Positions 1 to 9,500 of a stretch of DNA of 64,000 nt are shown here, piece by piece. The first letter of the stretch is position 1; each line of letters begins with the position of its first letter. The translations under genes were made by a program, and so were the position numbers. Under the pieces are notes generated by a model. It searched no databases, was not told where the DNA came from, and saw nothing but the letters and a program-made list of their open reading frames with translations. The stretch is from NCBI RefSeq assembly GCF_030581005.1, contig NZ_JAUQSX010000003.1, forward strand, positions 248,001 to 312,000, given 5' to 3'. The DNA is from Hymenobacter mellowenesis. GTDB taxonomy: Bacteria; Bacteroidota; Bacteroidia; Cytophagales; Hymenobacteraceae.

Positions 1-971
1 AGCCAGCTTTCAAACTCGTCCTTCACGGCGGCGAACTGCACGCGGTGCGTGATGTAGGTGGTGGGCTGCACCAGGCCCTGCTTCATGCACTGAATGACGT
101 GCTCGAAGTCGGCGCGGGTGGCGTTGCGGCTGCTCATGAGCGTGGCTTCGCGCTTGTGAAATTCGGGGTGCGAGAAGCTGATGTCGCCTTTTTGCAGGCC
201 CACCAGCACAAACCGGCCGCCGGGCGCCAGGTACGGAAATGCCCCCAGAATGGCCTTCTGGCTGCCCGTGGCGTCGATGACCACCGTCGGCATGTCGCCA
301 TTGGTGATGGCGCGGAGCTGCTCCTCCACATTGGGCGCAAGTGCACTCACAGTGTGGGCCACGCCCAGCTTCTCGCGGCAAAAAGCCAGGCGCTGTTCGT
401 TGATGTCGAGGGCAATGACATGAGCGCCGGCAATGCGGGAAAACTCCATCACCCCCAGCCCGATAGGGCCAGCGCCCACCACCAGCACAAACTCGCCGGG
501 TTCGACGGCCGCCCGGCGCACGCCGTGGGCCCCAATGGCCAGCGGCTCCACCAGGGCCAGCTCGTCGAAGCTCAGGCCCTCGCCATGCACCAGCTTGTCG
601 GCCGGCACGGCCACCACGTCGGTCATGCCGCCGTCCATGTGCACGCCAAATACCCGGATGCTGGCGCAGCAGTTGGGCAGGCCCCGGCGGCAGGCAATGC
701 AGTGGCCGCAGTTGAAGTAGGGGATGAACGTGACGGCCTCGCCCACGGCAAAACCCTCGGCCCCACCGGCGTCCAGCAGCTCGCCAGCCAGCTCGTGGCC
801 CAGCACGCGCGGGTAGCTGAAGAAGGGCTGGGTACCCTGAAAAGCGTGCAAATCGGTGCCGCAAATGCCAATGCGCCGGATGCGAATGAGTGCTTCGCCG
901 GGCTGGGCAATGGGGTGGGGTTTCTGCTGGTAGGCAAACTGGCCGGGTTCGAGGCAGACGAGGGTGTTCAA
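1..971 (-). CDS. Zinc-dependent alcohol dehydrogenase (MDR family), C-terminus cut by window edge
   Basis: Cytoplasmic NAD(P)-dependent oxidation of a sugar or polyol, inferred from family and context. 323 codons are visible of a usual length near 340. Seen: GICGTD with catalytic-zinc Cys37, GHE at 58-60, a structural-zinc Cys cluster (Cys88, 91, 94, 102), Glu143, and the Rossmann loop GAGPIG at 167-172. The start is a TTG (MNTLVCLEPGQF): an in-frame TAA lies only a few codons upstream and no ATG lies between. It is the last visible gene of the minus-strand L-fucose/L-galactose catabolic set, 76 bp downstream of the SDR gene. Substrate is not determinable; a fucose- or galactose-derived acid or alcohol is the contextual guess. 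Confidence 0.85.
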   Translation of the reverse strand, partial: MNTLVCLEPGQFAYQQKPHPIAQPGEALIRIRRIGICGTDLHAFQGTQPFFSYPRVLGHELAGELLDAGGAEGFAVGEAVTFIPYFNCGHCIACRRGLPNCCASIRVFGVHMDGGMTDVVAVPADKLVHGEGLSFDELALVEPLAIGAHGVRRAAVEPGEFVLVVGAGPIGLGVMEFSRIAGAHVIALDINEQRLAFCREKLGVAHTVSALAPNVEEQLRAITNGDMPTVVIDATGSQKAILGAFPYLAPGGRFVLVGLQKGDISFSHPEFHKREATLMSSRNATRADFEHVIQCMKQGLVQPTTYITHRVQFAAVKDEFESW

Positions 972-974
972 GGG

Positions 975-1047
975 AATTATGAATTAAAAATTATGAATTA
1001 TGAATTAAAAACCAGAACGCCTCACAGTCAGCAATTCATAATTAAAA
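975..1047. repeat. AT-rich short direct/inverted repeats
   Basis: The unit TTATGAATTAAAA occurs near-tandemly around 977-1010, and an inverted copy (AATTCATAATTAAAA) follows at about 1034-1048. The tract fills the gap between the SDR and the alcohol dehydrogenase and is much richer in A+T than its surroundings. Possible terminator or slippage-generated spacer; function unknown. Confidence 0.6.
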
Positions 1048-1836
1048 TCATGCATTAGCCAAAGCGCGGTCGAGGTGGACGTAGCCGCCGTCGACGTGGA
1101 AGATTTGGCCGGTGGTGTGGCTGCTGCGATTGGAAAGGAGGAAGGCGGTGGTATTGGCCAGCTCCTCGGCGGTAGTCATGCGGTTGCCGAGGGGAATTTT
1201 GCTGGTGATTTCGCGCAGCTTTTCCTCGGGGTTGGGCAGAGTTTGAATCCAGGTTTCGTAGGCCGGCGTCCAGCTTTCGGCCACCATCACGGCATTCACC
1301 CGGATGCCGTATTTGAGGAGCTCCACGGCCCACTCGCGGGTGAGGGCGTTGCGGCCTCCGTTGGCGGCGGCATAGGCCGAAGTGTTGCCCTGGCCCGTTT
1401 CGGCCGTTTTGGAAGTGATGTTGACGATGGCGCCCTGCGACTTGATGAGCTCGGGCAGCGCGTGGTGGGCCATGAGGTAGTAGTGCACCACATTGCGGTG
1501 CAGGCTCTGCATGAAGCCTTCGTAAGAGCCATTTTCCAAGCCCACACCGTCGTTCACGCCGGCATTGTTCACGAGGCCGTCGATACGGCCAAACTGGCTG
1601 ATGACCGCCTGCACGGCGCGGGCGCACTCGGCGGGCTCGGCGAGCTCGGCGGCTACCTGCCCGGCCCGGCCGCCGGCGGCTTCAATGGCCGTCACGGTTT
1701 GCCGGTTGTCGGCCTCGTTGCGGCCCACGATGACCGGCACAGCGCCCTCCTGGGCCAGCAGGCGCGCAATGCCTTCGCCGATGCCCTTGGCGCCGCCGGT
1801 TACGATAATAACTTTATCCTGAAGCTGTAAATCCAT
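1048..1836 (-). CDS. SDR oxidoreductase, L-fucose dehydrogenase-like
   Basis: Predicted to oxidise L-fucose (and the similar L-galactose) to the lactone with NAD(P)+, first step of the non-phosphorylative route. 262 aa, single Rossmann domain. Seen: TGGAKGIG at 13-20, NNAG at 90-93, Ser142, Tyr155, and a C-terminal GGYVHLDRA segment. The N-terminus MDLQLQDKVIIVTGG resembles bacterial L-fucose dehydrogenases. Odd: the usual YxxxK motif reads YAAAN, so the catalytic Lys is Asn159. Next to a lactonase and an FAH hydrolase, which supports the pathway call. Activity on fucose is inference. Confidence 0.8.
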   Translation of the reverse strand: MDLQLQDKVIIVTGGAKGIGEGIARLLAQEGAVPVIVGRNEADNRQTVTAIEAAGGRAGQVAAELAEPAECARAVQAVISQFGRIDGLVNNAGVNDGVGLENGSYEGFMQSLHRNVVHYYLMAHHALPELIKSQGAIVNITSKTAETGQGNTSAYAAANGGRNALTREWAVELLKYGIRVNAVMVAESWTPAYETWIQTLPNPEEKLREITSKIPLGNRMTTAEELANTTAFLLSNRSSHTTGQIFHVDGGYVHLDRALANA

Positions 1837-1850
1837 GCTATTCGGTTGAT

Positions 1851-1874
1851 AATTAACAGTGAGCAGTTAATTAG
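1851..1874. terminator. Small hairpin between lactonase and SDR genes
   Basis: TAATTAAC and GTTAATTA form an 8-bp perfect stem around an 8-nt loop, overlapping the lactonase stop codon. A+T-rich; it could act as an intra-operon processing or attenuation hairpin. No U-tract is present. Confidence 0.35.
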
Positions 1875-2707
1875 TGAGTCAGTTTGTAGAAACGCGCGGC
1901 ATTGTCGCCCCAAAAGCCCGCTTGCTCCGCAGGCGAGAACTGCGCCAGGTAGTCGGCCACCAATGCGTGCATGCGACCGTAGCCGCCGGCCACGTTGCAC
2001 ACCGGCCAGTCGGAGCCAAACATCACGCGGCCGGGCCCGAAGGCTTCGAACACCACGTCGAGATAGGGCCGGAAATCGGCCGGCTGCCAGTGCTGCCAAT
2101 CGGCTTCCGTCACCATGCCCGAGACTTTGCAGAGCACGTTTTCGTGCGCGGCCAGGGCCTGGATGTCGCGCCGCCAGGGCTCCAGCTCACCGGCTTTGAT
2201 GAGCGGCTTGGCGAGGTGGTCGAGCACGAAGGGCTGGTTCGAAAAGGCTTGCGCCAGCTCGGCCGCGTAGCCCAACTGGTCGGGCAGCACCAGTAGGTCG
2301 TAGGCGAAGCCGTGGGTGGCAAGGGCCGCCAGCCCACGTTGGAACTCCGGCCGGAGCATAAGGGCGCGGTCGGTTTCTCCCTGCAACACGTGGCGGAAGC
2401 CTTTCAGCTTCTCAAACTGCGCGTAGTGCGCCAGTCGCTCCGCCACGTTTTCAGCCCGCAAATCGACCCAGCCCACCACGCCTTTGATGAAGTCGTGCTC
2501 AGCCGCCAGACTGAGCAGCCAGTCGGTTTCGGCTTCACTCTGGCTGGCCTGCACGGCCACGCAGCCGTCGAGGCCGTGCTGCTGCAAAACGGGCGCTAAG
2601 TCACCGGGTAGGAAATCGCGCCGGATGGCCGCCATGTCCGGCGTTATCCAGGCATCGCGCTCAACGTCGAACTGCCAGAAATGCTGATGCGAATCAATGC
2701 GCGGCAT
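1871..2707 (-). CDS. Amidohydrolase family, L-fuconolactonase-type
   Basis: Predicted hydrolysis of L-fucono- or L-galactono-1,5-lactone to the aldonate in the cytoplasm. 278 aa, the full length of the COG3618 group. Seen: N-terminal metal motif HQH (His7, His9), CKVSG with Lys194, VLDH with His164, and GSDWP with Asp233, which together outline the amidohydrolase TIM-barrel metal site. Its start overlaps the end of the FAH gene by 14 bp, so the two are likely translationally coupled. Flanked by an L-fucose dehydrogenase-like SDR. Rhamnonolactonase is an alternative. Confidence 0.83.
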   Translation of the reverse strand: MPRIDSHQHFWQFDVERDAWITPDMAAIRRDFLPGDLAPVLQQHGLDGCVAVQASQSEAETDWLLSLAAEHDFIKGVVGWVDLRAENVAERLAHYAQFEKLKGFRHVLQGETDRALMLRPEFQRGLAALATHGFAYDLLVLPDQLGYAAELAQAFSNQPFVLDHLAKPLIKAGELEPWRRDIQALAAHENVLCKVSGMVTEADWQHWQPADFRPYLDVVFEAFGPGRVMFGSDWPVCNVAGGYGRMHALVADYLAQFSPAEQAGFWGDNAARFYKLTH

Positions 2708-3551
2708 AGGCTTTCACGGTTTGGCGCGAGATGCCCAGTCCATCAATGCCCAGCTCCACCACGTCGCCGGGCTGCAGGTACACGGGCGGCTTCATGCCCA
2801 GGCCCACGCCGGCGGGCGTGCCCGTCGAGATGATGTCGCCGGGCAGCAAAGTCATGAATTGGCTGAGGTAGGAAATCAGGAAGGGAATCTTGAAAATGAG
2901 GTTGGCCGTGGTGCCATCCTGCATCATTTGCCCGTTCACGCTCAGCCAGAGGCGCAGGTTGTCCACGTCGCCGATTTCTTCGGGCGTGGCCAGGAAGGGG
3001 CCCACCGGCGCGAAGGTGTCGCAGCCCTTGCCCTTGTCCCAGGTGCCGCTGCGCTCCAGCTGAAACTCGCGCTCCGACACGTCGTTGTGCAGCGCGTAGC
3101 CGGCGATGTACTCGTGCGCGTCAGGCTCTTCGATGTAAGAAGCTTTCTTGCCGATGACGACGGCCAACTCCACTTCCCAGTCGGTTTTCACCGAGTTTTT
3201 GGGAATCACGAGGTCATCAAACGGCCCCACGTAGGCGGTGGTCGATTTCATGAACAGCACCGGCTCGGGCGGGGGCGTGGCGCCGGTTTCGCGGGCGTGG
3301 TCGGCGTAGTTCAGACCGATGCACATGATTTTTGACGGCCGCGCTACCGGCGGGCCCAGGCGCTCGGTGCCGCTGAGTTGCGTCAATTTTCCTTCATTTT
3401 CTTTCAGGAATTGAGCCAAGCGCGCGAGGCCATCGGTGGCGAAAAAAGCTTCGTTGTAGTCTTGGCCAAAAGCGGAAGCGTCGTAGTGCTGGTCATTCAA
3501 GATGACGCCGGGTTTTTCCTGGCCGGGCTGGCCGTGGCGGATGAGTTTCAT
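2694..3551 (-). CDS. Fumarylacetoacetate hydrolase family, probable 2,4-diketo-3-deoxy-L-fuconate hydrolase
   Basis: Predicted cleavage of 2,4-diketo-3-deoxy-L-fuconate to pyruvate and lactate, the last step of the pathway. 285 aa. Seen: N-terminal cap (1-65), CIGLNYADHA at 77-86, then the FAH metal site DWEVELAVVIG (Glu126, Glu128) and NDVSERE (Asp157), plus the conserved STGTPAGVG near 242-250. Overlaps the lactonase gene. Family proteins are often labelled ureidoglycolate lyase; the flanking lactonase and SDRs make the fuconate role more likely. Confidence 0.82.
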   Translation of the reverse strand: MKLIRHGQPGQEKPGVILNDQHYDASAFGQDYNEAFFATDGLARLAQFLKENEGKLTQLSGTERLGPPVARPSKIMCIGLNYADHARETGATPPPEPVLFMKSTTAYVGPFDDLVIPKNSVKTDWEVELAVVIGKKASYIEEPDAHEYIAGYALHNDVSEREFQLERSGTWDKGKGCDTFAPVGPFLATPEEIGDVDNLRLWLSVNGQMMQDGTTANLIFKIPFLISYLSQFMTLLPGDIISTGTPAGVGLGMKPPVYLQPGDVVELGIDGLGISRQTVKAYAAH

Positions 3552-3597
3552 AGGGGGTGTTGGTTGGGAAAGAATAGTAGAGAATGCTACGCAGAAA

Positions 3598-3698
3598 GAA
3601 CGTCATGCTGAGCGTAGCGAAGCATCTTTACCGCTTCGTTGTAGCGGCATTGATTACCATCGAGGTAAAGATGCTTCGCTGCGTTCAGCATGACGTTC
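3598..3698. repeat. Long palindrome, family A
   Basis: Arms of about 35 bp (GAACGTCATGCTGAGCG... and its complement) around a loop containing CGCTTCGTTGTAGCGGC. Fills most of the gap between the second SDR and the FAH gene. One of about ten family A members in the window. Confidence 0.9.
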
Positions 3699-3721
3699 CT
3701 GTGGTGTCCTGTTGTGCAGAT

Positions 3722-4486
3722 TTAAGTATTGAGCTTGATGAAGCCGCCATCGAGCGGGTAGTCGCAGCCGGTCACAAAACCGGCTTCGTCCGAGGCCAGG
3801 TAGAGGGCGAGGGCGGCCACTTCATCGGGCTGGCCCATGCGGCCGATGGGCTGGCTGTGCGAGAGCTTCTCGAAGATTTCCGCCTCTTTGCCGGCGTAGT
3901 TTTTGGCAATGAAGCCGTCCACGAAGGGCGTGTGCACGCGGGCCGGCGAGATGCTGTTGCAGCGAATGTTGCTGCCGAGATAGTCGCGCGCCACCGAGAG
4001 CGTCATGGCGAAAATGGCGCCCTTGCTCATCGAATAAGCCAGCCGGTCGGTGAGGCCCACATGCGCCGCAATGGAGGCCATGTTCACGATTGCGCCGCCG
4101 CCCTGCGCTTTCATCAGCGGCACGGCGGCGAAGAGGCAGTTGTAGGCGCCCTTCACGTTCACTTGGTACACGCGCTCGAAGTCGGCTTCGGAGGTGGTTT
4201 CTACATTCCCGACGTGGGCAATGCCGGCGTTATTCACCAGCACATCGACGCGGCCAACAGCCTGAAACACGGCCACCACGGCGGCCTGCTGGCTCACATC
4301 AGCGGCGTGGACCTGGGCCTGCCCGCCGGCTTGCTCGATTTCTGCTACCACGCCTTGGCCGGCGTCGGCGTTCAATTCGATGATGTGCACGGCGGCGCCC
4401 TGTTTGGCAAAAAGCAGCGCAATGGCCCGGCCAATGCCACTGCCGCCGCCGGTGATGACGGCCGTTTTTCCGGTTAACTTAAACAT
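3722..4486 (-). CDS. SDR oxidoreductase, 2-keto-3-deoxy-L-fuconate dehydrogenase-like
   Basis: Predicted NAD+-dependent oxidation of 2-keto-3-deoxy-L-fuconate at C4, feeding the FAH hydrolase downstream. 254 aa, classical SDR. Seen: TGGGSGIG at 12-19, NNAG at 85-88, catalytic Ser138, Tyr151, Lys155 (YSMSK), and the C-terminal DGGFIKLNT. Unlike the other SDR here, its active site is intact. Separated from the FAH gene by a family A palindrome and from susD by 227 bp holding two hairpins, so it may start its own unit. Confidence 0.82.
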   Translation of the reverse strand: MFKLTGKTAVITGGGSGIGRAIALLFAKQGAAVHIIELNADAGQGVVAEIEQAGGQAQVHAADVSQQAAVVAVFQAVGRVDVLVNNAGIAHVGNVETTSEADFERVYQVNVKGAYNCLFAAVPLMKAQGGGAIVNMASIAAHVGLTDRLAYSMSKGAIFAMTLSVARDYLGSNIRCNSISPARVHTPFVDGFIAKNYAGKEAEIFEKLSHSQPIGRMGQPDEVAALALYLASDEAGFVTGCDYPLDGGFIKLNT

Positions 4487-4560
4487 GCTGTGAAGGTGCT
4501 GGAAAGAGCTTGAAGAGTAGAAAGTGCAAGAGGCGTTGTGCTAGGAATCTGCCAGATTTT

Positions 4561-4585
4561 GTTTGCCGGTGATGTCTCGGCAAAC
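4561..4585. terminator. Hairpin in the susD-SDR gap
   Basis: GTTTGCCG and CGGCAAAC pair perfectly (8 bp) around a 9-nt loop. On the minus strand it is followed by AAAATCTG, not by a T-run, so termination is uncertain; it may be a 5'-leader structure of the SDR message. Confidence 0.4.
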
Positions 4586-4643
4586 TCGACATGACGGGCT
4601 GGTAATACAACGGTCCTGCGGCTGCACGACCCGCCTTATATGC

Positions 4644-4680
4644 CAATGCGCCGCCATCCGGGTGGGATAGCGACGCATTG
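4644..4680. terminator. Hairpin downstream of susD
   Basis: CAATGCGCCGC pairs with GCGACGCATTG (one mismatch) 34 bp past the susD stop codon. Placed where a transcript end for DUF3826-susC-susD is expected; no clear U-tract. Confidence 0.45.
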
Positions 4681-4713
4681 ATGGGTAAGGAGTTAATTCA
4701 GACTGGCCACGCC

Positions 4714-6522
4714 TTAGAGCATGGGGTCGAAGCTGCCGCCCCAGTCTTTGTTCTGCTGAATCTTGGTGTTGTTGTCGATGGCGGCCTGCGGAATGGGGAA
4801 GAAGTAGTACTTCGACATCCAGGCGATTCCGCCGGCGTTGCGCGTATCGAGGATTTTGGTCGACAGCGTGAAGTAATTGGTGTACACCAGGTCCAGGTTC
4901 AGGTTGTCGCGGGTGGTGGCGAAGTCGGTGGGCACGCCAGTAGTTTTCAGCGTGACGACGAGGCCCGTGCGCTTGGTGCCGTTGAAGGTTTCCATCTTGC
5001 GCCAGCGGCGCAAATCCCAGAAGCGCTTGCCTTCGAAGGCAAGCTCCAACTGCCGCTCGTAGAGCACGGCCTCGAACATCTCGGCCCGGGTCATGTTGGC
5101 TTTCAGGCCGTAGAGCTGGTCGGTGCCGGGCTCGATGCCGGCGCGGGCCCGAATGGCTTTCAGCTCGGTGTACGCCTCGCTCAGCTTGTTTACGCCGCAG
5201 GCGCTTTCGGCCAGGTTCAGCAGCACTTCGGCGTAGCGGATTTCAATCCAGTCGGTACCCAGGTACTGCACTTCGCTGGGCGAAGCCGTGGGGTTGATAG
5301 CTTTGCGGCAGTAGAAGCCCGTGTTGGTCGAGCCGCCGGTTTCGACGGTGGTGGTGCCGCGCAGGTAGGTCCAGAGGCGGTAGCCGGTATTGCCGTTCAG
5401 GGGCCAGGTAGAGCCGTTGTAAGCAATGGTTTTGTCGAAGCGCGGGTCGCGGTTTTTGTAAAACAGCTGGTCGGTGTAGGTGTATCGGCCCGTCTCGCTG
5501 CGCTTCTTGCCATCGAGCATGGGGAAAGCCTGCGCCATTTCCCAGGTGGGCTGGTTCTGGCCGCCACCGGTGCCGTTGGCGGCAGGGCGGGTCGAGTTGT
5601 CGTAGGTGTTGTTGCGCTTCAGCTGGTCGCCGGTGGCGGTGTTGTAGCTCGTCACCATCACGGCTTCGGGGTTGTTCACTTCCTGAAACCAGAGCTGGTC
5701 GAAGGACGTGTGCAGGCGGAAGCCGTTGGCCGTGAGCAGGGTTTTGGCCTGCACGTTGGCGTCGTAGGCGGCCTGCCACTTGTCGGTGGTGGTGAACTGG
5801 GGGCTGGCGGCGTACACCAGCACGCGGCCCTTGAGGGCGGCGGCGGTGCCTTTGCTCACGCGGCCCCAGTCGGTGGTGGCCGTCCACTTGCCGGGCAGCG
5901 TCTGAATAGCCGAGTCCAGGTCGGCCACGATGGCAGCGAAGGTTTCGGTGGTGCTGGCGCGGGGCAGGTAGGTCAGGTCGCGGGCTTCGGGGCCCACGCC
6001 GTTGAGCGGGCTCATCACCAGCGGCACGCCGCCGTACTGGCGCACCAGCTCGAAGTAGCGCCACGCCCGGAAGAACTGGGCCTGGCCCCGCAGGCGGCCT
6101 TTGGCGCCGGCGGGCAGCGGGCCCGCTTTCACGTTGCTCAGGAACATGTTGATGGTCCTGATTTTACCGTAGTTGTTGGTGGCGCTCAGGCCGGTGCCGA
6201 ACTCGCCGCCTACGTCCGATACCTGCAGCGAGCCGGCAAACAGGCGGTTGTCAGCATACGCCTCGTCCGACAAGCCGGCCACGTTGTAGTTGCTGGCCGT
6301 GGTGTTGGCCGCGTTCAGCGTGGCCGAGATGATGGGGTCGCCCCACTCCGGCAGGTTTTGGTTGTAGATGAAGCTGAGGTTGAGGTTGGCCAGCGTGGAG
6401 TCTTTAAAAACGAGCTCCGTCGTGGACTGCCCCAGGTTCTCCTTGTCCAGCACTTTTTCGCAGCTGCTCAGCCCGAAAGCGGAGGCAATGGTGGCGAGTG
6501 CGATGTAATGAAATGGTTTCAT
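4714..6522 (-). CDS. susD: SusD/RagB-family surface glycan-binding lipoprotein
   Basis: Outer-membrane lipoprotein that captures oligosaccharide and lids the SusC transporter. About 602 aa. The start MKPFHYIALATIASAFGLSSC is chosen because it begins a lipoprotein signal with lipobox LSSC; an ATG 30 bp upstream would add a non-hydrophobic extension. Seen: TPR-like helical segments in the N-terminal half (AKGRLRGQAQFFRAWRYFEL) and the family-typical C-terminus with AEVLLNLAES, RQLELAFEGKRFWDLRRW and YYFFPIPQAAID. Lies 19 bp after susC in the same unit. It is the only SusD in the window. Confidence 0.97.
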   Translation of the reverse strand: MKPFHYIALATIASAFGLSSCEKVLDKENLGQSTTELVFKDSTLANLNLSFIYNQNLPEWGDPIISATLNAANTTASNYNVAGLSDEAYADNRLFAGSLQVSDVGGEFGTGLSATNNYGKIRTINMFLSNVKAGPLPAGAKGRLRGQAQFFRAWRYFELVRQYGGVPLVMSPLNGVGPEARDLTYLPRASTTETFAAIVADLDSAIQTLPGKWTATTDWGRVSKGTAAALKGRVLVYAASPQFTTTDKWQAAYDANVQAKTLLTANGFRLHTSFDQLWFQEVNNPEAVMVTSYNTATGDQLKRNNTYDNSTRPAANGTGGGQNQPTWEMAQAFPMLDGKKRSETGRYTYTDQLFYKNRDPRFDKTIAYNGSTWPLNGNTGYRLWTYLRGTTTVETGGSTNTGFYCRKAINPTASPSEVQYLGTDWIEIRYAEVLLNLAESACGVNKLSEAYTELKAIRARAGIEPGTDQLYGLKANMTRAEMFEAVLYERQLELAFEGKRFWDLRRWRKMETFNGTKRTGLVVTLKTTGVPTDFATTRDNLNLDLVYTNYFTLSTKILDTRNAGGIAWMSKYYFFPIPQAAIDNNTKIQQNKDWGGSFDPML

Positions 6523-6541
6523 GATGCGGATGGGGTGGGAA

Positions 6542-9500
6542 TTAGAAGCCAACGTTCAGACCCAGCGAGAGCGAGCGCAGCGTAGGGTACGAGTCGTAGG
6601 AGCCCGTGTAGGTTTTGTAGCTGTAAGGGTTGTAGAAGTTCAGGGGGTTGATGGCGGTGAAGAACACGCGCACCGACCCGATGCCGGCCCGGTTGGTGAG
6701 GGCGGCGGGCAAGCTGTACGAGATGTTGGCGTTGCGCATGCCGGCCGAGAACGAGCTGCGGAACCAGAACGAGGAGGCCACGTCGTAGGTGCTGGCGTAG
6801 GCCGGCGCAGGGTAGGTGGCGTCCGGGGTTTCCGGCGTCCAGTGGTCGGTCCAGAACTCGGGGCGATTGGCCGTGGCCGTGCCCACCTTGCGGGCGGCCG
6901 ACTCCACCGTGGCCTGGCCACCCCACGAGATGCCCATCGTGGCCGAAATGCTCAGCGACTTGTAGGTGATGGTGGGGTTGAAGCCGATGCCGTAGTGGTT
7001 GCTTTCCTTGGGGGTCAGGTAGGTCTGGTCCACTTCAGTGATGATGCCGTCGGGAGCGGTGTAGTTGCCCGAAGCATCCTTGGGGCCGCGGATGTCTTCG
7101 TAGTAGAGCATGCCGGGCTTGGGGGCCGAGCCGAAGATTTTATAGTTGGGGTTGGCCTGCAGCAGGGCGTCCACATCGGCCTGGGAGCGGAGCATGCCCA
7201 CGTACTTGTAGCCCACCACGCCTTGGTCGGTGGAGCGGCCCGTCGGGTCGTCCCACTGGCCCAGCTGGCCGCGGCTCACGTCCACCAGCACTTGCTTGTT
7301 GTCGCTCCACGAGAAGAACGTGTTCAGGCGGAAGCCCAGGTCTTTGGTGATTTTGTCGCCGTAGCCCACCGATACTTCGTAGCCGAAACCGTCAACCGAC
7401 GAGTAGTTTTCCGAGGGCAGGGCGGCGCCAATCACCAGCGGAGCCGAGTTCACCAGCGCCGTGAGCATGTTGTAGCGGTGGTCGTAGAAACCGTCCACGG
7501 TCAGCGAGAGGCGGTTGCCCAGGAACGCTGCGTCGATGCCGGCGTTGTACTTGGTGTCGTCGTCCCAACGGGCGGCGCGGTTGGCCAGCGCGTTGTTGGC
7601 GGCAAATACCAGCGAACGGTCGCCGTTGCCGCCGAACACGGCGCCCTGGCCGGTTTTCAGGCCGTAGCTCGTTTGCCAGTTGAAGGCCTTGGTGGCGTCG
7701 CCGCCCAGGAAGCCCAGCGAGCCGCGCAGCTTAAGCAGGTTCACGAAATTCACGTTGTCCTTGAAGAAATTCTCCTGCGACAATACCCAGCCCACCGATA
7801 CCGACGGGAACAAACCCCAGCGGTATTCCGGCGCGAAGTTGGTCGAGGCATCGTAGCGCAGCGTGGTTTCGAGCAGGTACTTGCCGTCGTAGTCGTAGTT
7901 GAAGCGACCGGCGTAGGAAAGGGTACCGGCTTCGCTGGCCGTTTCCGTGGTGGTTTGCGCGCCGGTGGCGAAGTTCTGGTAATCGAGGTTGGGCACGCCG
8001 GCGGCAATGATGGCGCCTTCGGCCATGGCGGCCACGCCGTCGATGGCGGTTTCCGACTGTTCGAAGAAACCGATAGCCGCCACGTGGTGCTTGCCAAACT
8101 GCCGGTCATACGTGAGGTAGCCGTTCAGCTGGTAGCTGTCGAAGGTGGTGGGGTTGAGGCGCACCCGGTCGCCGTTGTTCAGCACGATGGGGTTGCCCGT
8201 CACGTTGCCGCCGTAGATGTGCTTGTTGGTGCCCAGCATGGTGAGGCGGTACACGTTGTACTTCGTGCCGTACTGCTTGCCGAAGCCGTTGTCCATGGTT
8301 TTGCTGAACAACACCCGGGCTTTCAAGCCCTTGAGAAAGGGCAGCTCGTAGTCGGCGCTGGCCGTCACGTTCAGGCCCGTGTTGCGGGTCGACGTGTAGT
8401 TGTCCGAGTTCTGCACCTCGAAGAAGTGGAAGGCGTCCACCGTGTTCAGGTTGGCGTTGCTGGCGTTGGTGAGCAGCGTCGGCAGGCCGTTCACGTACGT
8501 GGGCACCCACTGCGGCGTGTAGAGCAGGCTCTTCATGTCGTTTTCCACGTTTTCACCACCCTGTTTGAGGTAGTACATCCGCTTCTGCGACAAGTCGCCG
8601 CTCACCGACAACGCCACCTTCAAGCCGCGGGCCACCTTCACGTCGGTGCTGGCGCGGTAGGTCCACTTGTTGGCGTTGATGTTGTCGAAGTTGGCGTTCT
8701 GGTAGTTGTAGCTCACGCCGGCGAAGTAGGTCACCCGGTCGGTGCCGCCGCTCATGTTCAGGGCGTGGCGCGTCACGGTGGCCGGCTTCCAAGCCGTGCG
8801 CAGCCAGTCGGTGTTGTTGTTGGCGAAGTAGTCCAGTTCGTCCTGCGTGTAGTAGGCCGCGTTGGTAGACGCCACACCGTTGGCGCGGTTGATGTCGTTC
8901 AGGTAGGTGGCCTGCTGCACGGCATTCATCATCTTGGGCAGCATCACGGCATCGGTGGTGCCCACCGAGCCGCTGTAGCTAAACTTGGGCGCACCCAGCT
9001 GGCCGCGCCGTGTGGCCACCAGCACCACGCCTTGGGCGCCGCGGGCACCGTAGATGGCGGCGGCCGCGTCCTTCAGCACCGAAATCGATTCTACTTCCGA
9101 CTGGTCGAGCACGTTGAAGTCGTCCTCCGTGCGCACCACGCCGTCGATAACGAACAAGGGGCGCAGCGTGCCGCCGTCCTTCGACAGAATGATGGGGTTG
9201 CGTACCGTGATGGCGCCCGGGTCGCCGGGGCGGCCCGTGCCGCCGCTCACGCCCACGCCTGGCAGTTGCCCTTGCAGCGCCGTGGAAAGGCTGCCGACTG
9301 GCAAATCCTGGATTTTCTGCATGTCGACCACGGCCACGGCCCCGGTCATGGTGGCGCGGGTTTGGGTGCCGTAGCCCACCACCACCACTTCTTCCAGGGC
9401 GGCGTTGTCGTCCTCAAGGGCCACTTCCAGCGTGGTGCGGCCGTTCACGGCCACTTCCTGGCTCTTGAAGCCGATGAAGCTGAAAATCAGCGTTTCGTTG

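Noticed and set aside
45..1058. 337-codon plus-strand open frame at the left edge
   Set aside because: Antisense of the alcohol dehydrogenase, which shows intact zinc and NAD motifs on the minus strand.
4678..6585. 635-codon plus-strand open frame opposite susD
   Set aside because: Antisense shadow of susD with low-complexity composition.
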